A stretch of DNA of 64,000 nt from Glossina fuscipes (taxonomy: Eukaryota; Arthropoda; Insecta; Diptera; Glossinidae). A model generated the notes under the pieces. It was not told the origin of the DNA. It saw only the letters and a list, made by a program, of their open reading frames with translations, and ran no database searches. The position numbers were made by a program, and so were the translations under genes. The stretch covers positions 33,721,138 through 33,785,137 of the forward strand of contig NW_023998415.1 of assembly GCF_014805625.2 (NCBI RefSeq), read 5' to 3'. Within the stretch, counting starts at the first letter, position 1; every line of letters begins with the position of its first letter. This document shows positions 54,722-64,000 of this stretch, in pieces.

Positions 54722-57700
54722 TTATTTCTGACGTTTAGTAGTACTAGCAGTAGTTGGCCTCATAAAACTGCTGATACCTCGTGAGTTAGAGCTATTGCTG
54801 CGAGGGTTATTGTTACGTTGCATACTTGACATGGCGGGTGCATTTGTTAATGTTGTCTTTACCAGTATGGTATTACGAGCTGCCTGAGGCCTTGAAGAGC
54901 CCACATTGGTTTGATTCTCTTTGAAACTTGTACTGCCAAGATTATTGTTGGCAGGATGATGGCGTTGCAATGCGTTGGACGAAGTTTTACGTACAACTAC
55001 AATATTATGTCCGATGCTGGAGCCACTGGAGCTACTTCGGCTGGCAGGAACACCGCTCATGCGCACACCGTTTAAAGTAATTTTTGTGTTCTGAGCCGCC
55101 AAAGGTCTTTTGCTTGGCGAAGATTCTACCGATACGGTTTGTAACGGTGCTTTATTTAGCATTACGGGCATACGTTTAACGGTTTGAGTAGACGCGGCAC
55201 TGTTAATGGAAGAACGCGATGAACGTAAACTGTTGCGTGAACCGCTGCGTTCAACATTGCGTATGTTTGCAGTGATCGGGCCGTTAGTTCGTCGTTGCTG
55301 AGGATTGTTTGCATATGTACCTGAACCTGTCACTAATTGCCCATTTGCTACCCGTGCATTGCGTGTTTTATCTACTGAAACTACAATTTTTCGTGGGGCA
55401 CTTTGACTACTAGACGGCAAAGGTCTTGTTGCCTGCGCATTTCTTAGTTTGGATAAATGCAGTCTGTCTGCTAATTTGCTAGATATCTTTTGTATGGGTG
55501 CCGTTGTTTTTTGAGTGATCGTTTTATGTAGCACGCTCGACGTCTCGTTGACTTCATTGCAGGAAGAATTCGTGCTCTCTTTGCCATGTGACGGAGTATC
55601 AGAGACTAGACTTTGCGTTTCCTCAAAACCTTCATCGTTAAGCTCATGATTAGAAATTTTTATAATCGCGGAACCGCTATTGATTGTGGTCGCGGGTATA
55701 TGCCCTGTAGGCAAGTTCGATTTGTTTTTCGCCGCATTACGTGACGGACTCCATAGACGTTCAGGTATATCGGTTGGTGATTTTAAATTTCGAATGGCTT
55801 CTTGCACATCTTTTTGATTAATGGAGCTTATGTGGCGACCCACTTTTTCAAGTTTGGTTATCGTTCTTGAGCTCAGTGCGGGACGTTTGGGGATAACTTC
55901 GGCATTTTGATTGTTTGACGGTAGAGATGCTGGTTTTTCCACAACCTTTGTTGCTTGGCCTTTACGACTTTCAATAGTATTGACCGGTTGAGCTGATGAT
56001 TTATTTTCAATGGAAACTTTATTTGAGGATAATTCCTCATTGCCACTACTATAATCGGTAGGACGTTTGAAGCGTCTTGTGCGTCTTGCTAAAGAATAAC
56101 GATCGAAATGCCCGGGTGCGGCGTTGTCCAGTTGGTTTTCAATACATGTCTGTTCCGTTTCAATATTTTTGTGGTTTGCATTTGTCGTTGTAAGATTTTC
56201 GACTCTTCCGTTTACCATTACTACAGCTGTGGGGGGACTAGATATAAATTTACGTTCCGCTGGCGGAGTTTCAATGTTATCAGCATCGATTTCCTGACGA
56301 TTGTATGCCTGAGTGATTTCATTGTGACTTTGGGTTTTGCTAGAGTTCTCTGAAAACCGAGCACTTGCATCTACTTTAGTTTTAACTTCACTTTCCATAT
56401 GTACTTTGGTATTAATACTTGACTTGATTGACGGTTTATGGGAGTCAACTAAGCTTGGCGTCGACAAAATTGAAGCATGAGATTTCGTAGGTGCTGTCTC
56501 CTTTTCTATTATATAAGTATGAAGCCGGTCGGGAGCATCTCGTTCACCCAATTGTTGTATAAGCGTTTTGCGACGATCTTCTTCGGCAATCGATTCCAAA
56601 GTATAGTTATTTTCTGTTGATTTCTGTTTTCGGCAAACGACCAAATCATTCGGTTTTTGATAATTTTGAATATCATCCGTTAGTAAAGTTGGTGAAAGGC
56701 TGATGGCAGAATCAGGGACTTCAATTTCAGTTTCAACTGTTTTTTCTTTCGACTTTGGTTTTTTTCGCGTATTGCTAACGTCTGCAACAAATAGGCATGA
56801 AGAGGACGCTTAAAATATAAATAAAGGCGTTAACTAACCTGCTATTGCTTGCAACGTGCCAACAACGTCTGCATCAAGCGTTGCCGAAGGCTTCCAATCC
56901 GGATATGGACGTTTATAGTTTTCACTTAAGAGATTAAGCACATCAGTTGTGTTAATATTGCCTTTCGCATTCTTGTTTATTTTTATTTGATTGGAATCGT
57001 TATTGTAAAGATTCGGCGTAGTGGGTACACATTTCTCCTCGGGTAATGTATCCAATTTTCGTTCGCTTTCTGCAAAATGCAAAATAACATTTGAGCTCTT
57101 ATTATGCGCACGACGCGCAATTTTTGAGTCACTTACCCGAATCGTTTTCAAGCGATCTTCGGTTGATATTAACCAAACGTCGCTTACGTTTATATTCTTC
57201 GTGTTTTTCATCGTTTTCGTTCGATTGTAGCCAAGTTTCGATCTTTTGCCGCCATTCTCTAGGTATCCTAAAATGGAGATAATAAATGCTATTACGTGTA
57301 TAAATATTTTAAAGGTAAATTTGACTCTAATTTTACCTTGGTTTTACTTCCTCTTTTATTATTTCACCGCCGCTTGAAGATACTGGAGATGTTTTATCTT
57401 GAGTTAATATTGGAGCTGGTGAAGCGGCACGTTCTCTATCCGTACCAAAATCTACGTTCAATAAGTCGGGACGTTTACGATTAGAGCTACCTGATCGTGC
57501 ACGTCGTGCCCATGAACGATCTACAAACGAGAAAAAAGGAATAATCGTTTCTATGGTTATGTTCGATAATGTTCGTTTGAGGAAATATACCTAGACTGCC
57601 GTATGCCACCTTGCGTTCTCGACCTTGATGGTCGTGTCCCGAGCTCCTTAAGAATTCCATAAGATCATCTTCTTCAGTCAAGACACGGCTGCGTCTTCTT

Positions 57701-60443
57701 CGCATACTGCCATTCGGCGTTATGTCGGGTGATATACCCTCACTACCACCACCATTCGTAGCCTCAATTCGGATACAACCGTTGTTTACATCGGAGCCAT
57801 TATTAAACGAACTCATACGTTTACGTGAAAAGGCTGGACTCGACTTAGGATCAAATATTGTATCTGCATTGTATTGTGTTGTTTCATTATCGGAAACCGG
57901 TGTACCGCATTGATTCGCTAGAATGACAGCGGACGAATAAATATCTGCACTTGATTCCCAACAAAAAAAAAAAAAGAAGCAAATATCAAATGTTACCGTA
58001 TTTGGTTTTTCGAGCTAATTGTTCTTCTCTTTGCTTTCTCCTAAGTGTCGCCTGTTCCTCTTGTTGTTGGCGGCGTTCATTCTCTTTAATTGCCTGTTTA
58101 AATTTATCACAGAATATATGGAAAATTTTCAAGCACTCCTCAAGTTTGAACGTGGCAGGATCTTCGCAAAAGAATTCTGCTAGTTTAAGTCGCATCGATT
58201 CCACGTCCCTCATCCCAGATTTTAGAACAGATAGTTCGCGTTCGGCACTCTGCAAAAATTCCGTCATTTGCTCTTTGATATCCTCGTCGGTTGCGGGTAA
58301 TTCAATTTGCCTCTTGATTCTTCGGATATGATTATCCAGGGTATTAATCTCATTGTTTATTTGCTCTGGAGTAGTCCTTTGGAAGGCAAAAAAGGAAAAA
58401 TTGTGTTACAAACGTGACAAATACAAATGCAAATACAAATCAATCGAAGACGCACTCACTTGGAAGCATTTTCCAAAACACTCAATTCATGAGTAAAGTT
58501 CAAGAGAGCAGGATTACGTTTTTCAGCCTGCATTGCTACGAAGTGTATAAGATTCATGCCGGGCTTATTGGCTCGGATGTCAGTTAGTTTTTGTAACGAT
58601 ATTAGCTTCACTCCAGCAGCGTTACCAGCGTAACCGCCCGAATTCAGGAAATTACCAGCGACCACTACCATGTAAAGGACTTCTTGTAAATGCTTATTGT
58701 TCATTAAGTCTGTCAAGTAAAACGCTATCATAGAGATATCTGCAGCTAAAATAGAAATTTTCAATTACCATCTCCCGCGTATATCATCGCATTTATGCAT
58801 GGATCTAAATAGGTTATATTGGCGGCAAATTCTTCTTTCAGGACCATACTCTCAATGCGTAATTTGTAACTATATTTTAGAGGTATGGAGATGATGAAAA
58901 GAGAGACAGAAAAAGAGGAAGAGAGAGAGACGGCGACAGAATACATTTCATATTATATATGTTTCCATATGCATTTCTCTATAGGTATTATGTCTTGGTA
59001 TTATCTTACTTTGGTACTTCGGTGAGTTGAAGAAGAAATTTCTCCGCACTGCCCAAACGTTGGCGATCGCCGTTAAAAGACTTTAGCATATCAAGTTCAT
59101 CAACTTCGGGTAGAATTTTTAATAAACCTTTTAATTTTTCAGCTCCTATGGCTTCATGGTCACCATTACGTATAAGTTGTATTATCTCATCGTTGGAATT
59201 ATAACTGAAAGCAACGATTTAAAGCAAATTCGCATATATAGTAGCCGCATATTCCCTTCTTTGGGTGTAACGCTTTCACTTACCCCTTAAACTGCTTGAG
59301 GTATATATTCACATTTAGGCTGCGCTTACCATCCAACAAAGTAATTTCAGTATTTTCCTTTTTTGACTTTCGATCCAAGGTATCGTGACCCACGCTGACT
59401 GAACCACCGGCGAAGCCATCTGCACGTCCTAGCTTGGGGGAGCATTGTGCGCTTGTTGATTGTATGCAAAACAAACCTTCCATTTCAGACCAATCCATAT
59501 CCGTCGTAGAATTGCCTTGATGGTTGCTGGCAACTATTGTCCAAATATTCTGCTTTCCTAACACTTTATTAGGAGGAATTTTACCCCAATTTAGTGTCTT
59601 CATTTTTGTCTTCGGTGCAGGAGTGTCTTGCTGTGGCAGCAGTATGTCATTTAAACGTGGTTCGGGTGTTAAAGGACGGGAAGGCGTCAAAGTGCTATGG
59701 GGTGCTAATAAATTAGTGGGAGCCAGTGGAGGAGGGATTGGGGGAGCACCAGCTATGGGTGGTAGGACGGGTGCCCTGTTCATTGGTGGAGGTGGTGGTG
59801 GTGGTACTCCTTTATTCGCTAAATGGGTTGGTATAGGAGGTGCTGGTGGTGGGGGCGGTGGCGGCTTGTTAACTCCTGTTGAAACCGATTGCAAATGTCC
59901 ATTGTTATTTAGCGGCGTTAAAGTTGTCGCAGATGCGCTTTGCAGTGAAATCGGTACACCGGATGGTTTACGACTAGGACTAGTAGCATCACTACGACAA
60001 TTCGGACAGGTAAATTTTTGACCACTCGATGTTCTTAAAAGACGGACTGAGTCTTCATGGTTTTCAAGTAAAGTGGCTCGATGTACTAATTTTTCGGCCG
60101 TATCCCAAATGATATCGCTTACGGGTTCCTTTGGATCAATGCGTAGTAGATGCTGTAATATGCTGAGAAATGGTACTTCTTGTGGTGTATCGGCTACCTA
60201 AATACGCAGCGATGAGAAAGTAAATTTTAAATAGTATACACTTCGCACTGTATGTGCGAAATGCAAACTTGTTCCTCTAATGTTGCTCAAGTTCCATTTC
60301 TAATGACAATGAAACCGGTTCTAATAATAACTTTGCTTACATGCATGACTAAACTGGTATGTACGCGTTTACATTCATTCAAGCCAGCATCTGTCTATGT
60401 ATATATATGTGTGCGCTTTTTAAATTTACACACATTCAGACAA

Positions 60444-60481
<38 letters not shown>

Positions 60482-63474
60482 CGTATATGGTAGTTACTTA
60501 TAAGTTCTAATGTCATGTGCATATTTTGAATGTTTGTTGAATGTATGCAGGGCATAAAGGCAATGAATGCTCTTCAACTCTCTCTTCAATTATTGTAAGC
60601 GTTAACAGGAAGCTGGCAAAGATTTTTTACGCACGACGGTATCGAATAGTATTTGATGAAAGATTATGAATTTTTCAAAGAATTTAAAAGAACATAAAAG
60701 AAAATATATAACTGTCAAGACCAATGCCCTAACTAATTACGTCGTAATATAGTAAATGATAGTAAAACCTTTACTTTAATATCACCTCATAAATAGACAA
60801 TGATAGTGCAAATCTTATACGGCATGAGTGTTTTAATGAATAATTTAAATATCGAAATAGATAAAAACAAAAAAAAAAAATAAATAAAAAAACAGAAAAA
60901 ATTTACATACCTGTCTTAGTATCGCGTAAAAGACGTCAAGATGTGAGCTTAGGTTTATGCCATTCGGGCCCTGTAGGCTTTGTGCTTCGTCGCATTCTCT
61001 TTGCTCGTCGAATACGTCCAATTGCACGATAATATCTCCTACACTTTGTGCAACTTTTCTATGAAATGAAACGAAACAGATAAATATTAATAATCATATA
61101 TATATTTGTATATATATATACATTTATAATTTAATATNNNNNNNNNNNNNNNNNNNNNNNNNNNNNNNNNNNNNNNNNNNNNNNNNNNNNNNNNNNNNNN
61201 NNNNNNNNNNNNNNNNNNNNNNNNNNNNNNNNNNNNNAAACTTATAAATAAAACAAAGTTTATATAAAATATCTAAAGCGACTGATATGCTAAATAACTA
61301 TTACGACGCTCTCACAAATATCACGCAAACGAAATATCACAAGGAACCTTGTTTTTTTTCGAAAATTTTTATAGAAATATTTACAAAAAATGCTTGCAAT
61401 CAATTTAAAAAAAGGATTCGTTTATTAATGCATTTTTTCCCTTCAAAAATATATCTATGAGGTGTTTGCAAAAATTTTGATCAGCAACTTCCACAGGTAA
61501 AACCGATAAAGAATTAGGAAATACCAGTTGAATGCGATAATTTCGATCTTCCCCTACATAAAATAAAAATTTTCCATTTAAAATTATTGATTTATTGAGC
61601 GTATGCCGACGCTAATCATGGATAGTTCAAAGCTCTTCTTCTTTCAAATTCATTAATTTTGTTGTTTATTTAAAAAAAATCTGCTGGCGAAAGCCAACAA
61701 ACATGCTCAGAGGCTTGAGAGGTGATGCTAATCGACACGAATTTATTGAAAATGACAACGACATTTGGCTACTTGTTGCAAGAGTTCTTAAATTCTTTAG
61801 GTTACACTGTTGCAATTCGACAAGAGAAGTTCTACCATACTCAGCGCAATCGTCAGATATGGCGTCTCCTGAGTATCCTTGCTTCGCTGGCATGAAAATG
61901 CCATTTTGGCCAATTGTTCCATGAGTTGTCCAGGGCAGCGCGAATGGGAAGCTCTGCCACATCCAGTATACTCGCCAGCCAAAATATCTCTTCATTACCA
62001 TTTATTCAGATCGATGCTGCAGGGTTTGGGTCCACAACAAAGTTGAAGAAGTGTGAAAATGAGTCGGCGGGTGGATCGCTGCCAAACCAAGTTCTTTCGA
62101 TATGATATCGTCACGTTGCCAAAAATATTGTGAAATGTTGCATTTTTCCTCAGTAAATGTCTTGTTTCAAATGACAAAGTTATCAACATTTTTCAAACAC
62201 TTCATTAAACGAATCATCAATAAAAAAATAAAATTGAAACCAATACATAGCTACATAGCTTGTACATTTTCATATTTATTATATAATTAAGAATAGGGTT
62301 TAATTAAAACTTATCCAGACTTAAATAGATGTCCGGTAAAGTAAAGTGTTTAATTGTGAATGACGAGCATAAATCGAAAGCTTAAAAATTTTCTCAGCTT
62401 TTTAGACTTTATGTGCTTTAATTGTCGAATTAAATAAAAATATATATATTTTCAAATTCCAGATTTTAATTAAAAATACGAACGCCTAAAAGCGGTCAAC
62501 AACAAATGCTTATCTTCAATCAATCAATATTGATCTGCTCTACTACTCTATTAATTTAAAATTGTCGAGTTTTTTGCCTTGAAGTCTGTTTGTAGAGTGT
62601 TGCAAACGATATGAGAATAATCTGAATATATCTCCCATTCTTAATTAATGGCTGTTGCTAATCAAGTTTTCGTATGAGTTCTTAGATGATGCCCACATCT
62701 CATTAGTGTCCTTGATAAAGAACATGATATGTACAGTGCCGTTTTCGGCACAAGGCATATGTATATCTGCTTACTTAAGTTGGTGATCAAAAATACTTAC
62801 TTAAATGCAGGCTAGCAGTTTATTGAAAAACTTTTAAAAATATTGCTTTTTAATAAATATAAAATCTATAACGTATATCGTTACAAAAAAAAAAAAAAAA
62901 AAAAGGTTATTAAAGCAATTTGGTCATATAACTGGTCAGATAACTACCATCCGACCCTTGATGAGTTTACTTTTCTTACTTGTTTATTGCTTGTAAAACG
63001 GTTCTACCCATTGTTATTAATGCCAAATTTTTTCGATTCAGTTATGAATTATTCGGCGCCATTTTGATTGATCTATAGACGGACACCGTTTTTGGGAGAA
63101 CGGTTTTGGTGGATTGAACATGAAGTGAATATGAATTGATTTACCTTATGAAGGTGATTATAAAAGAGAGAAAGGGTGAGTTCGCGATAGTTTTTAATGG
63201 AAGTCTGAAGTATGTATTAAAAAGCAATCGCAAAAAAAAAAAATAAATAAAATAATAAGAACAACAAACGCATATGTATACATCTACATATGTTACTTTG
63301 TTTGTCTAGCCATTCGAAAATATAGCCGAAAAAAAAGGAAACAAACGGGTATACATGCACATACATATACATACATACACATATACAAAACACACACACA
63401 CACACGCACACGTCAGTCAGTCACTGACGCACAGAGATAAAAAGAAATAAAACTTACTTTAAGTTTGCCAGCAA
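54722..63474 (-). CDS. form3: Formin of the INF2 class, 3' part
   Basis: Twelve exons join in phase for 1666 residues: 63474-63458, 61058-60911, 60197-59284, 59204-59010, 58869-58769, 58745-58460, 58376-57997, 57944-57591, 57520-57337, 57267-57137, 57069-56839 and 56781-54722. The 5' end is outside the window. Exon 61058 (QSVGDIIVQLDVFDEQREC, INLSSHLDVFYAILRQ) matches the end of the INF2 autoinhibitory DID region. The next exon has a CPNC pair, then the FH1 proline runs (KPPPPPPPAPP, VPPPPPPPMNRAP), then FH2: KTLNWGKIPPNKVLG, LLDGKRSLNVNIYLKQFKG, LKSFNGDRQRLGSAEKFLLQL, VVVAGNFLNSGGYAGNAAGVKLISLQKL and the C-terminal EFFCED-x-FKLEECL block. FH2 dimers nucleate and elongate actin filaments. A long unstructured Ser/Asn/Arg-rich tail follows, ending TTASTTKRQK. 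The assignment to form3 rests on the INF2-like DID and on form3 being the fly INF2. The 17-nt first exon is tentative. Confidence 0.88.
60442..60478. repeat. TA microsatellite in a form3 intron
   Basis: A TA run of about 17 units lies in the 713-bp intron between exons 61058-60911 and 60197-59284. It is simple sequence only. Confidence 0.85.
61138..61237. other. Assembly gap (100 N) in form3 intron
   Basis: Exactly 100 N, again a placeholder. It follows a TA-rich stretch, so the true missing sequence may be a long AT repeat. It lies in the intron upstream of exon 61058-60911, so missing formin exons could be hidden here. Confidence 0.95.
61700..62170 (+). pseudogene. Two adjacent mariner-type transposase remnants
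   Basis: Two + strand blocks resemble the same C-terminal part of mariner transposases. The first (about 61826-61895) reads REVLPYSAQSSDMASPEYPCFAGM. The second (about 61945-62140) reads WEALPHPVYSP, then HYHLFRSMLQGLGPQQS, a TGA, and VDRCQTKFFRYDIVTLPKIL with another stop. Both correspond to the WEVLPHPPYSPDLAPSDYHLFRS signature before and around the third catalytic Asp, which is altered or lost in each. The element lies in a large form3 intron, in the antisense direction, and is dead. No terminal inverted repeats were found. Confidence 0.7.
63375..63412. repeat. CA microsatellite
   Basis: An imperfect tract of ACACAC and ATACAT units runs just downstream (on the minus strand) of the 17-nt form3 exon. 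It is simple sequence. Confidence 0.7.
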
Positions 63475-64000
63475 CTGAAAATTTTTTAAATTATATTTTG
63501 ATAAGGAACAACAAAAAGCGGCACAGCCGAGACGTTGCAATTTTGTTGTCTCCACGACACAGCTTTCCTAGGGACGGATTCGTTAAATATAAATACTGCT
63601 TATAACTATGTATGTATTTTATACACCACGTATCGAGACGGAGGGCCTTGGCATTAATCTTGGAGTTGACGCCAAAAAAAAGGAGGAAATCGTAAAAAAT
63701 ATTTATTTTACATTATATGTACATATGTATGTGGACCGATGACCGTAAATGTTATACACACACAAATATCTTTCATTTATTTTTCATTCATTTTCAATTT
63801 TCTTCAAAACTTATAAAATATATTGTATATCGAGTGTGCACTTCTTCTTATTATCAATTTCTTAAGCACTTGACCATTACAGGAGGAGTTGTTTAAATAT
63901 ATATTCGTTTGCTTCACTTTTTTCGTTTTCATTCTTCCCTTTGGGATTTTATTTTTTATTTTTATTTTTATTTTTCATTTTTTTTTTTTTTCGAGTTTTA
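63475..64000. other. Right end of window, upstream form3 intron
   Basis: On the minus strand this is DNA 5' of the last recognised form3 exon. An open frame continues upstream of 63474 to an AG near 63564 (reading CVVETTKLQRLGCAAFCCSLSK and on), so the exon could be longer than 17 nt, but that reading has no DID resemblance. A T-rich block closes the window. Confidence 0.4.

Noticed and set aside
59524..60021. 165-residue Gly-rich + strand ORF
   Set aside because: It is the complement of the proline-rich FH1 exon of the formin; poly-Pro reads as poly-Gly on the other strand.
61666..62001. 111-residue minus ORF
   Set aside because: It is the antisense of the mariner remnants and does not resemble a transposase itself.

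Overview
This window is eukaryotic nuclear DNA from a fly (Diptera, Cyclorrhapha). The evidence is AT-rich sequence, short GT-AG introns, and proteins that match Drosophila families closely: Girdin, Taspase 1, PDF neuropeptide, ATP synthase b, SERP/RAMP4, SOSS-B, dihydropteridine reductase, Hsp83, MSL3 and an INF2-type formin. A tephritid fruit fly is my best guess from the style of the diverged interspersed repeats, but the family is inference. Two runs of exactly 100 N are assembly gaps, one inside the Hsp83 coding region and one in a formin intron.

Layout, left to right: a repeat-rich flank (1-3.4 kb); R3HCC1L-like gene on + (3.5-6.3 kb); a tiny two-exon ORF of unknown status (7.1 kb); Girdin on + in 12 exons (9.6-15.8 kb); Taspase 1 on - (19.0-20.1 kb); the circadian neuropeptide gene Pdf on - (21.1-21.5 kb), too small and too split to stand out as an ORF; 7 kb of repeats and dead elements; ATP synthase b on + (28.7-29.8 kb); SERP/RAMP4 on + (33.2-34.5 kb); 5 kb of gene-poor DNA; an unidentified + gene converging on SOSS-B (39.4-41.0 kb); Dhpr on + (42.3-43.2 kb); a UPF0235/YggU-like gene on + (45.0-45.4 kb); Hsp83 on - with its 5' UTR intron, TATA box and heat-shock element (45.8-48.9 kb); an msl-3 gene on + whose MRG domain is intact but whose chromodomain exons look decayed (49.6-52.8 kb); and the 3' part of a form3/INF2-like formin on - (54.7-63.5 kb), whose 5' end lies beyond the window or in unresolved sequence.

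The genes are ordinary housekeeping, signalling and developmental genes. There is no operon logic and no defence or biosynthetic cluster. The items most worth a second look are the broken chromodomain of msl-3 beside an intact MRG domain, the unlisted Pdf gene with an intron, the Daple-type GCV end of Girdin, a tRNA-derived SINE candidate, a TTAA-flanked piggyBac-like MITE candidate, and two adjacent mariner remnants. Exon borders were placed by hand from splice signals, reading phase and remembered family sequences. No alignment or database search was run.
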